Assembly (NCBI GenBank): GCA_001618615.1
Contig: LKHB01000184.1
Span: 1-47,364, forward strand
DNA from: Fermentibacter danicus
Lineage (GTDB): Bacteria > Fermentibacterota > Fermentibacteria > Fermentibacterales > Fermentibacteraceae
Reading direction: 5' to 3'
DNA length: 47,364 nucleotides
Part shown: positions 1 to 8,961 of the stretch, piece by piece
How positions within the stretch are numbered: position 1 is the first letter of the stretch
Layout of the letters: each line of letters opens with the position of its first letter
Position numbers and translations under genes: made by a program
Notes under the pieces: generated by a model
The model's input: only the letters and a program-made list of their open reading frames with translations
What the model was told of the DNA's origin: nothing
Databases searched by the model: none

Positions 1-905
1 CTGCGCATGGCCTCGAGCGAGAGCGTCGCACGGGTGTTGGCGGTCCAGGGGAGACGGTTGCCCGCCGCGATCAGCGCATCCGAGACCTCCTCGACCCTTC
101 TGCTGTCGGCCGAGAAGGTGTCGTCCTCGACCACTATCTCCTGGATCTGCGGAAAGTACTCGCGGAAGAGCATGAACTCCTCGGCTACGTGGCCGGGCGT
201 CCTGGTCCGGTAGAGCCCCCTGTGGAGGACCTGCGGCCAGAGGCAGAAGGAGCACCTGCTGGGGCATCCCCTGCTGGTGATCGTCATGGCGCTCGGGAAT
301 CGAGCCGCCGCGAAGAAGTAGTTCTCGGGGCGCAGATGCCTCCTGTAGACGTCCGCGAGGAAGGGAAGCGAGTCCAGATCCCTGATGGGCTCGCGCTTCG
401 CAGTGCGCAGAAAGTCCATGGAGCCGTTCAGGCAGAGCCCTGCAACTCCGTCCAGGCCGCTCCCGCCCTCGATGGCCCCGGCCAGATCGACCAGTGTCCT
501 GTCGCATTCTCCGATGATGACTCCGTCCAGGGTCGGTGCCAGGCGGAGACACTCCTCTGGAAGTGCGCTTGCATGCGTTCCCAGCAGGAAGACCCTGGCT
601 TCCGGATCGGCGCTCTTCAGCATGGAGGCCAGCCTGAGGTCGCTGTATATGGAGGCGGTCGAAGTGTCCACCGCGATGAGCTTCGGAGAAGCCTCTCCGA
701 CGCGGCCGAGCATTTCGTCCTCCGAGATGCCCTCTGCGGGGCAGTCCAGGAAGAGGGTCTCGAATCCGGCCTGCTCGAGAGCTCCGGTGCCGTGGGCCAG
801 CCAGAACGGCCAGTACAGGGTTCCGCTCTTGTTGATGGCCGGGGACCTGGATGTCCTCGAGAATCTGCCCCCGAGGAACGGGGCGTTTATCACCGCGGCC
901 TTCAC
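1..905 (-). CDS. B12-binding radical SAM protein, 3' part cut by window edge
   Basis: The first 301 residues are present; the gene runs off the left edge. The first ~145 residues look like a cobalamin-binding Rossmann domain (start VKAAVINAPF). The radical SAM core follows with a clear CxxxCxxC cluster motif (SRGCPSRCSFCLWP, Cys214/218/221) that would hold the 4Fe-4S cluster and cleave SAM. The stretch EIVVEDDTFSAD resembles the HpnJ/BchE-type family, whose members act on lipids, tetrapyrroles or surface glycans. The GTG start overlaps the stop of the upstream glycosyltransferase gene as GTGA, so the two are translationally coupled. Setting beside three glycosyltransferase genes suggests modification of a surface glycan or lipid, but the substrate is unknown. 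Confidence 0.85.
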   Translation of the reverse strand, partial: MKAAVINAPFLGGRFSRTSRSPAINKSGTLYWPFWLAHGTGALEQAGFETLFLDCPAEGISEDEMLGRVGEASPKLIAVDTSTASIYSDLRLASMLKSADPEARVFLLGTHASALPEECLRLAPTLDGVIIGECDRTLVDLAGAIEGGSGLDGVAGLCLNGSMDFLRTAKREPIRDLDSLPFLADVYRRHLRPENYFFAAARFPSAMTITSRGCPSRCSFCLWPQVLHRGLYRTRTPGHVAEEFMLFREYFPQIQEIVVEDDTFSADSRRVEEVSDALIAAGNRLPWTANTRATLSLEAMR

Positions 906-2014
906 TCGTTCACCGTCTCTTCGATCATTTCCGCGATCCGTCCGGCGGTGGAGTCCCACCCGAACAGGGCGGCCCGGGACACGGCCCGCGCAGCCAGCTC
1001 CCTGCGCATGGCGCCGCTGGAGCAGATCTCGCGAATCGCGCCGGCTATCGCGTCTACGTCATATGGATCCACCAGGAGGGCTCCGTCGCCTGTGACCTCC
1101 TCCAGGGCGGTCCCTCTGCTTGCGATGACCGGGCAGCCCGCGGACATCGCCTCGAGCACGGGGAGGCCGAATCCCTCCCATACGGACGGGGAGACGAAGG
1201 CGGTGCAGGTTCTGTAGAGCTCGATCAGCTCGGCATCGGATACTGCGGTCAGCACCCGCGTCCTGCCGCCCGCGCCGGAGCGGGCCAGCGCCTCCTGGAA
1301 GGAGGGGAAGGCCCTGTCTCTCCGGACCACCATCACCAGATCCGGCACTTCGGGCGACCGGGCGGCCGAGGCATAGGCCTCGATGAGCCTGCCCAGGTTC
1401 TTGTACGGCCTGGCGTTGCCGACATACAGGAGGAAGCCCCCCCTCGCGGAACCGTCCGGGATGCCGGGCGTGAAGAGGTCCTGGCCCTCGTAGACGACCC
1501 TGATCTTGCTCTCCGCTTCCGGGTGGAGGCGGCAGAGGTCGTCCATCACCTTCCTCGTGGGGACGGCGATCGCAGCGGCGCGTGGACAAGAGGCCCGGAA
1601 GAGCCCCCTGTAGAACGACCGCTTGAGCGCGTCCTGCAGGGAGCCCGATCCGAAGTAGCCCCTCATCTCGAGCACCATCGTATCGTGCACGACGAAGCTG
1701 GTGGGGCACCGGCGCCCTCCGAACCCGTCCCAGACAGGCCCGGTGAGGGAGAAGTTGAGGCATGCCTCCGGCGCGATCGATTTCACCAGCCCCGAAAGCC
1801 TGCGCTTCTCGCCCGGCTCGAACCTGCGTGCGCCGGACTCGGCAAGCCTCAGGTTCTCCATGGGGGCGATGTGATGCGAGGAGCCGGGGGAGACGAGCAG
1901 CGTCAGATCCCAGTCCGGCCTGAGCGAGGCAAGGCGTCCCGACACCGCGGTGACGAACCTGCCGATGCCGTCCATGTCGGGCTGGAGCCCCCTGCCATCC
2001 AGAAGAACCTTCAC
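902..2014 (-). CDS. Glycosyltransferase family 4 (GT-B fold)
   Basis: 370 residues, the usual length for a GT4 retaining glycosyltransferase. The N-terminal acceptor half begins KVLLDGRGLQPDMDGIGRF. The C-terminal donor half has VGNARPYKNLGRLIEAY and the E-x7-E donor motif in EGFGLPVLEAMSAGCPVI. It should transfer a sugar from a nucleotide-sugar to a lipid-linked or polysaccharide acceptor at the inner face of the membrane. The start is GTG with AGGAGA about 10 nt upstream. It is the first gene of a minus-strand pair with the radical SAM gene and diverges from the GT2 gene. Donor and acceptor cannot be told from sequence. Confidence 0.9.
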   Translation of the reverse strand: MKVLLDGRGLQPDMDGIGRFVTAVSGRLASLRPDWDLTLLVSPGSSHHIAPMENLRLAESGARRFEPGEKRRLSGLVKSIAPEACLNFSLTGPVWDGFGGRRCPTSFVVHDTMVLEMRGYFGSGSLQDALKRSFYRGLFRASCPRAAAIAVPTRKVMDDLCRLHPEAESKIRVVYEGQDLFTPGIPDGSARGGFLLYVGNARPYKNLGRLIEAYASAARSPEVPDLVMVVRRDRAFPSFQEALARSGAGGRTRVLTAVSDAELIELYRTCTAFVSPSVWEGFGLPVLEAMSAGCPVIASRGTALEEVTGDGALLVDPYDVDAIAGAIREICSSGAMRRELAARAVSRAALFGWDSTAGRIAEMIEETVNE

Positions 2015-2223
2015 CTGTGCGAATCTCCTTCTTTTGTTGCGGTGGTCCCGGAGCGGCGGGTTTCACAGGAGGGTTCCGGCCTCCGGCCGGGCTAATCCGG
2101 AGAAGGCGGCGTCCCCTTGATAAATGCCCGTGAATGATAAGCTCTCGATGGCGGAGGAGCATAGTCCGAAACGGCTGGACAGCAAAATGGAGCATGAGAT
2201 ATTACGCCGGGGGGTGGAAACAC

Positions 2224-3114
2224 TTGAAGATCGCCGTTCTACTCGTCAACTACGGGCAGTGGGAACTCGCCAGGCGCTGTCTCGAATCGGTCTCCGCCTC
2301 CGAGGGAGTCGACGTGCTGCCTGTTATGGTGGACAACGCGAGCCCCACACCGAAGCCTGCATGGGTCGACGAGTTTCCGGGGCTAAGATTCCAGGCCCTA
2401 GGCGCCAACACCGGATTCGCCGCCGGCAACAACTCGGCCTTCGACATGCTCGAGGAGGGCGAGGTCGAATACGTGTTCCTGCTGAACACCGACGCAGTCG
2501 TGTCTCCGTCGACGCTGATGACCCTGGCCTCATTCCTGGACTCCCATCCGGAGGCATCCATCGTCTCCTCCCCCGTCTTCTACTCCTCGGACCCCGCCCT
2601 TGTGTGGAGCGCGGGCGGCAGATTCAAGCCGGTCAGGATGCTCCTGGACCAGAGGTACAATACGCCGGCCTCCGCCCTCCCCCTGGAGCCCGAGGAGAGC
2701 GACTTCGCGACCGGCTGCGCCATGATGGTCAGGTATGACGTCTTCCGGGAGATGAAGGGCTTCCGTTCGGAGTACTTCATGTACTGGGAGGACCTGGAGT
2801 TCTGCCTGCGGGTGGGGAGGTCCGGCGGGAGGGTGTTCCTCGTGCCGTCCGCCTGCGTGCTGCACGACGTGGCCGCATGCAGCGGAGGCCCCGGATCGCC
2901 GACCGCCGTCTACTATCCCTTCAGGAACCGCTTCATTCTGGCGCGGGACATCCTCGACCCGGTGAGGAAGACCGTCTTCCACGCATACGCCACCCTCGTC
3001 GTCCTCGCCAAGTCCGTGATCTTCCCTCTCGAAGGCTGGGCCGGGCTCGTCCCGGTCATCTGGAGGGCTTATCTGGACGGCATCTCGGGTCGGTCCGGCC
3101 CCTGGAGCCGCTGA
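2224..3114 (+). CDS. Glycosyltransferase family 2, rhamnosyltransferase-like
   Basis: GT-A glycosyltransferase of about 296 residues. Visible motifs are the N-terminal strand IAVLLVNYGQWE, the nucleotide-binding VDNASP, a FLLNTDAVVSP segment at the metal-binding position, and YMYWEDLEFCLRVGRSGG followed by VPSACVLHD, all typical of WbbL/RfbN-like O-antigen or exopolysaccharide transferases. A C-terminal hydrophobic segment (TLVVLAKSVIFPLEGW) may associate with the membrane. I chose the TTG at 2224 because homology begins there and a GGGGGGTGG purine tract precedes it; ATG at 2194 or 2134 would add 10 or 30 unconserved residues. It converges on the next GT4 gene with only 10 bp between stops. 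Confidence 0.88.
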   Translation: MKIAVLLVNYGQWELARRCLESVSASEGVDVLPVMVDNASPTPKPAWVDEFPGLRFQALGANTGFAAGNNSAFDMLEEGEVEYVFLLNTDAVVSPSTLMTLASFLDSHPEASIVSSPVFYSSDPALVWSAGGRFKPVRMLLDQRYNTPASALPLEPEESDFATGCAMMVRYDVFREMKGFRSEYFMYWEDLEFCLRVGRSGGRVFLVPSACVLHDVAACSGGPGSPTAVYYPFRNRFILARDILDPVRKTVFHAYATLVVLAKSVIFPLEGWAGLVPVIWRAYLDGISGRSGPWSR

Positions 3115-3124
3115 AGACTCCGGT

Positions 3125-4288
3125 TCATCCGGCCCGGACACTCCCGATCTCCCGTGCGAGGGCATCGACCGCCGAGGGGACCGTCCTGGACGAGACGACG
3201 AAATCCCTCCCGCATGCCCCCAGAGATCTCGACAGGCGTGGATTGCCGATGATCCCGGAAATGGCGCCTGCGACCGAGTCGACGTTCCTGTCCGCCAGAA
3301 GCCCGGTTGCGCCGTCCGAGACGTTCTCCCGGAATCCGCCCTCCCTCACGGCCACCACCGGTCTGCCGCAGGCCATGGCCTCCAGAGGCACGAGCCCGTA
3401 TGGCTCCATCCTCTGGCAGCAGACGACGACGGCAGCCGACCTGTAGAGCGTTCGTAGCTCGCGGTAGTCGATTCCGCGCAGTATCAGCAGCCTGATCCCC
3501 GATTCCCCGGCGGTCTTCTCGAGGCTCTTCCGGAAACCCGGATACTCCCTGTCGGCCACGATGACGAACTCGCGCATGCCGGCTGCGGCAGCCGCTCGGA
3601 GAGCCAGGGAATGCCCCTTGTAGGGCCACAGTGCGCCCACGGACAGGGCATAGCCGCCATCCGAGGAGTTCTTTCCGGGGTGGAAGAAGTCTGCGTCGAC
3701 CCCGGGCCTGACGACTCCCGCGTCCACCCCGTAGATGCCGCGGAGCCTCCCCGCCATATAGCTCGAGAGGGTGACGATCCTGCCGGCCGAGAGGACGGCT
3801 TCGCGGTCCAGGGCGGCCTCGAGCTTCTCCAGGGGCTTCAGGGCGGCCTCCAGGAGGCGGTGTCCCGCGCGTCTTATGACGTCCCGCTCGTAGATGTGCC
3901 GGGGAAACTCGTAGCAGAAGTAGACGGACGGGGTGGACAGGTGCCGAAGCAGCGGAGGCGCCGCGACGAACATGGAGTTGTGCACGAGCGTGCAGAAAGG
4001 ACCGGAGGTATCGATGGCCTCCGCGATCCTGGCGCAGATGGAATCGAATGCCCTGAGCCTCCTGATGTAGGGGGCCGGGCCGAGAAGCCGGGAGATGCCG
4101 CCTATCCTGGCGCCTTCCGGGAAGGGCCATTCGTGGAGCATGCCGCTCTCCCGGGTACATACCGGCGCAGAACCGGCCGGGGCGTGTACCTGCAGGTCGA
4201 AGAGGCCGGCCAGGACCGGGATCGTCTCGGACAGAACCCGGGCTCCTCCGCCGGACGGCAGGTTGTGGAATACGTGGAGTCTCTCCAT
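3125..4288 (-). CDS. Glycosyltransferase family 4 (GT-B fold)
   Basis: 387 residues. The N-terminus (MERLHVFHNLPSGGGARVL) is the acceptor domain with the usual glycine-rich loop. The C-terminal domain carries LSVGALWPYKGHSLALRAA and the E-x7-E motif in EPYGLVPLEAMACGRPVVA, identifying a retaining nucleotide-sugar transferase. Together with the two other transferases it probably builds a surface polysaccharide. There is no Shine-Dalgarno sequence; a perfect TATAAT lies 6 nt before the ATG, so the mRNA may start at or near the A of the ATG (leaderless). Sugar specificity is unknown. Confidence 0.9.
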   Translation of the reverse strand: MERLHVFHNLPSGGGARVLSETIPVLAGLFDLQVHAPAGSAPVCTRESGMLHEWPFPEGARIGGISRLLGPAPYIRRLRAFDSICARIAEAIDTSGPFCTLVHNSMFVAAPPLLRHLSTPSVYFCYEFPRHIYERDVIRRAGHRLLEAALKPLEKLEAALDREAVLSAGRIVTLSSYMAGRLRGIYGVDAGVVRPGVDADFFHPGKNSSDGGYALSVGALWPYKGHSLALRAAAAAGMREFVIVADREYPGFRKSLEKTAGESGIRLLILRGIDYRELRTLYRSAAVVVCCQRMEPYGLVPLEAMACGRPVVAVREGGFRENVSDGATGLLADRNVDSVAGAISGIIGNPRLSRSLGACGRDFVVSSRTVPSAVDALAREIGSVRAG

Positions 4289-4294
4289 GCAGGG

Positions 4295-4300
4295 ATTATA
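4295..4300 (-). promoter_or_regulatory. TATAAT -10 box immediately before a start codon
   Basis: A perfect TATAAT on the minus strand ends 6 nt before the ATG at 4288. Transcription would begin about at the start codon, leaving no 5' leader. No good -35 hexamer is seen 16-18 nt upstream. Confidence 0.5.
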
Positions 4301-4333
4301 GACCCGGGAGGACGTGAAGCGGCCATACGCGGA

Positions 4334-4356
4334 GGAGGGGGCTCCGGGCCCCCTCC
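4334..4356 (-). terminator. GC-rich hairpin downstream of the 4394-5661 gene
   Basis: GGAGGGGG (4334-4341) pairs with CCCCCTCC (4349-4356) across a 7-nt loop, 38 nt past the stop of the minus-strand gene. The stem is strong but no T tract follows, so it may be a weak or factor-assisted terminator or an RNA-stabilising end. Confidence 0.4.
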
Positions 4357-4393
4357 CTCGTTCCCGCCGGACAGTCGCCCGTGCCGCCCGCTC

Positions 4394-5661
4394 CTAGTCG
4401 TCCTCCCAACTGTTCCCGTCTATGAGGTCGGGCCTTCCGATCAGGAGGAGCAGATCGCGGCGGGTCTCCTCCCAGTAGCGGGTGAGCCTCCGCGAGGGGT
4501 GGTCGTGATCCCAGTCGGTAGGCCGGCAGCTTCCCCGTTCGGGAAGGACGAGGGAGCCGATGTAGGAGGCGTCCTCGTAGACCCTGGCTATCTGATCCCT
4601 TATGTCCCGGATGTCTCTCTCCGTGACTGTCCCGTTGGAGGTGGCCTTGTAGAACTGAACCGTGACCCTGATGGGATAGTCCGTGTCCCTCTGGATCCTC
4701 AGTCCGTCGATCTCGGTGAACGGACCCTCGAGATCGCCGTGGCCCACGACCGCAGCCTCCACGTCGGAGGAACGGCTCATCACGGCTCCGGCGGTCGGAG
4801 CGCAGGNNTGTCGAACCATGTGGGGGCCGGCCTGTTCTGCCTGAGAGGTATCTGTACGAGGAGCACCATGTTGAGCCCCTCCTCGCCGGAGGCGCTCACG
4901 GACAGGTCGTCCGAGCGGTCGGGACGGAAGTCGGAGACTCTCTCCCCCGTGAGGCAGGCCCTCTGCCCGTTATCGTTGAAGAAGAGCCTCTGGCCCCGGG
5001 AACAGGCGCCGGGGACGGGATCCCTTGTGTTGTCGATCACCGTGGCGCTGGTTCCCTCCCGGGTGCAGAGGATCGCGAGCACGGCCGGGTCGCCCTCGTA
5101 GGACTGGTAGTTGAACAGCACGGGGTTGAAGGTGGCCGACCCGTCGTCCTCGATCGGCAGGAATACGGCCTGTGCGCTCACCAGGACGACGCTGTCCCTG
5201 TCGGCCAGGAGGCTCGACCTGCCGCCCCTCCAGGAAGAGGGATCGTGAAGGTAGCTCCGGAGGTCGCCCACATAGTCCGTCAGCGAGACGGGCTCGAGTT
5301 CGTCGCCGCACTCGTTGCCGACGAGCAGGAAGAAGTCGTCGGGATCGAGGTCCGCAGAAAGATCGTAGAAGTTGGGATACCTGATCACGGGCATGCAGGT
5401 GAGGGCGGTGCCTCCGGTGCACGGATCGGCGTGGTGGACCTGTATCGTCAGGTCGCTGATGTTGGGGCCCCAGCAGGACCCGTAGTATCTGCCGGTGTCC
5501 TCCCAGGCCACGTTCACCACGTCGAGTCCGTATTCCGAGGCCATGTCTCGGATTGCGTAGTTCCAGGCCATGTCCGCTACGCTGTTCACGACGTCGGAAT
5601 AATCCCTGGCGGGCGTTCCGGAGGACGCCGCAGCCGAGAGCAGGAGAAGGAAGAGAGCCAT
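4394..5661 (-). CDS. Secreted protein of unknown function, interrupted by a scaffold gap
   Basis: Two reading frames meet at the NN gap (4807-4808) and probably form one gene. The N-terminal part starts MALFLLLLSAAASSGTPARDY, a short signal peptide, with GGAGG 7 nt before the ATG. The mature region contains pairs of cysteines (GSCWGPN, DPCTGG, LTCMP, NECGD), which suggests disulphides in an exported protein, and a conserved-looking segment SASGEEGLNMVLLVQIPL. The C-terminal part continues with HGDLEGPFTEIDGLRIQRD and ends WEETRRDLLLLIGRPDL. I do not recognise the family. The frames differ across the gap, so its true length is not two bases and the central residues are missing. Confidence 0.65.
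4807..4808. other. Assembly gap (NN)
   Basis: Two N bases break the secreted-protein gene; the reading frame changes across them, so the real missing length is unknown. Confidence 0.95.
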
Positions 5662-6234
5662 TCGTGTACCTCCGTTTATAAAACCCTTACCAGTTTTTAC
5701 CGGTGGATGGGCGCCCGTATTCCGACCGGCGCGGAAGGCGCTGCAAACCCGGAAACGGGCGTAGCCGGCTCCGGTCATTACGGACAGGAGCGCTCCTCTG
5801 CCGCAATTGCGGAGAAGCCGCTTCGTAATTCGCACGCTGGTTCTGGAGCCCGGGTACGGATGGAAAAATCAATAGGTACTGAAATATGCCTATGGACTCC
5901 GTCCATGGAGGGTTGTATAATCTAATGCAATAAACTGGTGGAATAGCCCGGTGCCGGCTCCGGTATTCACTGCACAAGGCCGCTGCACCGCCGTGCATCG
6001 GGGGAAGTCGAGGATGTCGCATGGAAGATGCTTTCGGGGCGGGCGCCCGGCTTCTTCCTGAGGATGGACGCCGGTTCCTGTACAGACTGGAATTACGGTC
6101 CGTTGAGCTTGCAGGACTCGGACACCACTGCGGAAAAGGCGTCTTCATAATCCCATCGGGATAATATCGGTCTTCCTTTGCTCCTATTCGCATGTTCTCT
6201 GTTGAAAGCAGCATAACCCGATCCAGGAGGAATC
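5662..6234. other. 573-bp divergent intergenic region before argR
   Basis: No convincing protein-coding gene is seen here. It holds the start signals of the minus-strand secreted-protein gene (GGAGG near 5670 and an AT-rich stretch at 5680-5700), a strong plus-strand promoter at 5893-5921, a weaker GATAAT/TAATAT at 6160-6167, and the AGGAGG ribosome site of argR. The roughly 300 nt between the strong promoter and argR would be an unusually long leader and could hold a small RNA. Confidence 0.5.
5892..5921 (+). promoter_or_regulatory. Promoter with overlapping inverted repeat (candidate operator)
   Basis: TGGACT (5893-5898), a 17-nt spacer and a perfect TATAAT (5916-5921) form a good sigma-70-type promoter. 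The perfect inverted repeat ATGGAC-TCC-GTCCAT (5892-5906) covers the -35 box and half of the spacer, where a repressor would block polymerase. The start would be near 5928. The first downstream gene on this strand is argR. The repeat does not look like a classical ARG box, so the regulator is unknown. Confidence 0.55.
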
Positions 6235-6705
6235 ATGAGAAAGACCAAGGTCGAAAGGCTCGATGCACTTCGTAAGCTGCTCAGCGAGAAGGAGGTCGGC
6301 GATCAGATAGAGATCACGAAACTCCTGAAGGATCTCGGGTTCAAGGTCACCCAGGCCACGATCTCGCGCGACCTGCTCGAACTCGGTGCGGCGAGGGTTT
6401 CGATCCGCCCCGGGGTTCATCGCTACCAGATCATCTCCGAAAAGAACACCGCGGACATCCGCAGACGCCTGGAGATCGCCTTCCGCGACAGCGTCGAATC
6501 CGTGAACATGTCCGGCAATCTCATGCTCATAAGGACAAATCCCGGCGCCGCTGCAGGCGTGGCTCACGCCTTCGACCAGTACGGATTCCAGGACGTAGTC
6601 GGAACCGTCGCCGGTGACGACACGATCCTCGCCGTCTGCTCGGACGAGGAATCCTGCACGGTTCTGAGAAACAAGCTGCTCCCCATCCTGGGGAACAGAT
6701 TCTAG
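6235..6705 (+). CDS. argR: Arginine repressor ArgR
   Basis: 156 residues, the normal length of ArgR/AhrC. The N-terminal winged helix carries VTQATISRDLLELGAARV, close to the family's SQATISRDL DNA-recognition helix. The C-terminal oligomerisation and arginine-binding domain has IRTNPGAAAGVAHAFDQYG and VGTVAGDDTILAVC, matching the GTIAGDDTI signature around the arginine site. In other bacteria it forms hexamers that bind ARG boxes when arginine is abundant and control arginine synthesis or breakdown. AGGAGG sits 5 nt before the ATG. No arginine pathway gene is in the window, so its targets lie elsewhere. Confidence 0.93.
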   Translation: MRKTKVERLDALRKLLSEKEVGDQIEITKLLKDLGFKVTQATISRDLLELGAARVSIRPGVHRYQIISEKNTADIRRRLEIAFRDSVESVNMSGNLMLIRTNPGAAAGVAHAFDQYGFQDVVGTVAGDDTILAVCSDEESCTVLRNKLLPILGNRF

Positions 6706-7005
6706 CACGGCACATACGGGACATGACGGGGGCGTGCGACGCGCGCCCCCTCGCCCGTATTCCGGCTATTCGTCGTGCTTTTATCGCTGTCGCGATCCAC
6801 GGGTCTTTCCGAAGCTGGAGTTGCTTGTGGAAGGGAATCCAACGGCATTGCGCCGCAGGACACCTGTCACGGTGCGGAGACCATTCCGGTGGTAGACATC
6901 ATCTTGATGAGCGTCGGCACGATTCCAGCGAAGTAATTCAGCGGCTGCCGCATCAGGGAGGCGGAGTCGAGTCCTGCAGGCTGGAACAGTCTAACGGAGG
7001 GTGGT
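6706..7005. other. 300-bp intergenic region between argR and the MATE gene
   Basis: A hairpin follows argR: GGGGGCG (6728-6734) pairs with CGCCCCC (6744-6750). It lacks a T tract, so terminator function is uncertain. The rest shows no clear plus-strand gene. A short minus-strand frame ending near 6867 reads like protein (GIVPTLIKMMSTTGMVSAP) but has no proper 5' end and may be a gene relic. Confidence 0.4.
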
Positions 7006-8382
7006 TTGAGGGATCTCACGACCGGTGGAGAGGCCGGGGCTCTGGTGGCCTTTTCGTTGCCGATGCTCCTGGGCAACGTCTTCCAGCAGTTCTACAACAT
7101 GGTGGACAGCGTAGTCGTCGGGAATCTGGTGGGCAAGACGGCGCTCGCGGCGGTAGGAGCGGCCTTCCCGATCCTGATGCTCATGATCTCGCTCATGATG
7201 GGTCTCACCATGGGGGCCACCGTCCTCATCGCGCAGCAGTTCGGAGCCGGAGAGCGCGACAGGATCAGGACGACCATAAACACCACCTACATCTCCATCT
7301 TCTGGTCGGGTGCGATCCTGTCCCTCGTCGGGGTACTGGCCACGCCGGTCATACTCAGGGCCATGCACATCCCCTGGGATGTGTATCCCGAGGCATCCAC
7401 CTATCTCCGCATACTGTTCGCAGGCATGCTCGGATCCTTCGGCTACAACACGGTTTCAGCCGTGCTCAGAGGTCTCGGTGACTCCAGGACGCCCCTCTAT
7501 GCGCTGATCTTCTCCACCGTTCTAAACATCGTGCTGGATCTGTTGTTCGTAGCCGTCTTCCGCTGGGGAGTGGCCGGGGTGGCCTGGGCTACGGTCATAG
7601 CCCAGACGGCCTCCTTCCTGGCGGCGCTCTTCTATCTCGACAAGCGCAACGCATACGTTCGATTCTCGTTCCGGGGGCTCTCGTTCGACCGCGATACCTT
7701 CGTTCTGAGCATGAAGATCGGCCTTCCAAGCGGAATCCAGCAGAGTCTGGTCGCATTCGGGCACATGCTGCTCATGAGGATAGTGAACGGCTTCGGAACC
7801 GACGCCGTCGCCGGCTTCTCCGCCGCCAGCCGGGTGGATTCGTTCGCCATGATGCCCGCCATGAGCCTGGGCCAGGCCGTGACGACCTTCACGGGTCAGA
7901 ACATCGGCGCCGGAAGGGTGGACAGGGTCAGGAAGGGCCTCAGGGCTGGGCTTTACATCACTCTTGCGATAGCATTCGTGATGGGCCTTGCAGTGATTCA
8001 TTTCAGCGGCGATCTGATGTCAATATTCAACCGGGATCCGGGAGTGATATCCGTCGGCGAGAGGTACATCCTGGTGATCGGCATGTCATATTCCCTCTTC
8101 GGAATCCTCTTCCTCATGAACGGAGTCTTCAGGGGGGCGGGTGAGGCGGTGGTCCCGATGTACTCGACCATACTGGCCCTGTGGCTTGTCCGCGTGCCCT
8201 GCGCCCTGTGGTTCTCCTCCTTCATGGGGGTCGACGGGATATGGTGGGCGGTGCCGGTCGGCTGGACCGTGGGATGCACCTTCTCCGGCCTGTACTACGC
8301 ATCGGGAAGGTGGAGGATGAAATCCCTGGTGGCCGCATCGCCGGGTGTCCGAAGGATCGGAACGGAACGGACGGAAGTCTGA
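7006..8382 (+). CDS. MATE family efflux transporter
   Basis: 458 residues with twelve predicted membrane helices in two homologous halves, the usual form of the MATE/NorM/DinF exporters. The start of each half carries the family pattern: LPMLLGNVFQQFYNMVDSVVVG in the first, and IGLPSGIQQSLVAFGHMLL with AVAGFSAASRVDSF in the second. FTGQNIGAG matches the conserved 'GQNxGAG' loop. It should export cationic drugs or metabolites in exchange for Na+ or H+ at the inner membrane. The TTG start has GGAGGG 5 nt upstream. The DUF3795 gene follows after 1 bp and is likely co-transcribed. Substrate unknown. Confidence 0.93.
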   Translation: MRDLTTGGEAGALVAFSLPMLLGNVFQQFYNMVDSVVVGNLVGKTALAAVGAAFPILMLMISLMMGLTMGATVLIAQQFGAGERDRIRTTINTTYISIFWSGAILSLVGVLATPVILRAMHIPWDVYPEASTYLRILFAGMLGSFGYNTVSAVLRGLGDSRTPLYALIFSTVLNIVLDLLFVAVFRWGVAGVAWATVIAQTASFLAALFYLDKRNAYVRFSFRGLSFDRDTFVLSMKIGLPSGIQQSLVAFGHMLLMRIVNGFGTDAVAGFSAASRVDSFAMMPAMSLGQAVTTFTGQNIGAGRVDRVRKGLRAGLYITLAIAFVMGLAVIHFSGDLMSIFNRDPGVISVGERYILVIGMSYSLFGILFLMNGVFRGAGEAVVPMYSTILALWLVRVPCALWFSSFMGVDGIWWAVPVGWTVGCTFSGLYYASGRWRMKSLVAASPGVRRIGTERTEV

Positions 8383-8383
8383 A

Positions 8384-8734
8384 ATGGACAGGATGGTCTC
8401 CTACTGCGGTCTCGTGTGCTCGGAGTGCCCCGCCTTCCTGGCTCGCCGCGACGACGATGCGGAGCTGAGGAAGAGGACCGCCGCAGAGTGGTCTGCGATG
8501 TACGGTTCGGATGTGAAGCCGGAACACATAGACTGCGACGGCTGCATCTCGACAGGCGGAGTGCACACTCCGCACTGCTCCGAGTGCGAGATGAGATCCT
8601 GCGGCCAGCGGCGTTCGGTTCCCAACTGCGGACGGTGTGCCGACTTCGCCGGTTGTCCGACGATCAACGGGTTCCTCTCTGCAGTACCCGGTGCCAGGGC
8701 GGTGCTCGAGGGGGAGAGGAACGGGGCGGTCTGA
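8384..8734 (+). CDS. DUF3795 cysteine-rich protein
   Basis: 116 residues starting MDRMVSYCGLVCSECPAF, the hallmark of DUF3795. It has about a dozen cysteines in CxxC-like groups (CGLVCSEC, CDGC, HCSECEMRSC, CGRC, GC), likely to bind zinc or an iron-sulphur cluster. The family is common in anaerobes and its function is not established. The ATG begins one base after the MATE stop, so the two genes are probably one operon. No membrane segment or signal peptide is seen, so it should be cytoplasmic. Confidence 0.9.
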   Translation: MDRMVSYCGLVCSECPAFLARRDDDAELRKRTAAEWSAMYGSDVKPEHIDCDGCISTGGVHTPHCSECEMRSCGQRRSVPNCGRCADFAGCPTINGFLSAVPGARAVLEGERNGAV

Positions 8735-8750
8735 TGCTGGGAGGTTGAGG

Positions 8751-8961
8751 ATGGCGCTCCCGACGGATCAGGGAACCGGAGGGGGGAAGAGCCCTCTGCT
8801 CTGGAGTGTGAACTGGGGTTCGATGATCTTCATGGCNNGTGAGAACGGTTACACACAAGGAAACCGTGCCGCTCAGCAAACTCGCCGATCTCAGGCCCGG
8901 CGCCGTCATCCAGGTCAAGGTGGACAGGAACAGACACGACAGGATCATGCTCCTGTACTAG
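8751..8961 (+). CDS. Small membrane protein broken by a gap
   Basis: The 5' part codes MALPTDQGTGGGKSPLLWSV and the beginning of a hydrophobic segment (NWGSMIFM), with GGAGG 6 nt before the ATG. After the NN gap, another frame codes ETVPLSKLADLRPGAVIQVK and VDRNRHDRIMLLY before a TAG stop. The latter resembles a motif in small bacterial membrane proteins of unknown function, where it follows the helices. Both halves may be one gene with its middle lost in the gap, or ends of two genes. No function can be given. Confidence 0.4.
8837..8838. other. Assembly gap (NN)
   Basis: Two N bases lie inside a small gene; the frames on the two sides do not match, so the missing length is unknown. Confidence 0.95.

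Noticed and set aside
6867..7076. Minus-strand frame ending GIVPTLIKMMSTTGMVSAP
   Set aside because: Looks protein-like but lacks a 5' end and overlaps the MATE start; at most a gene relic.
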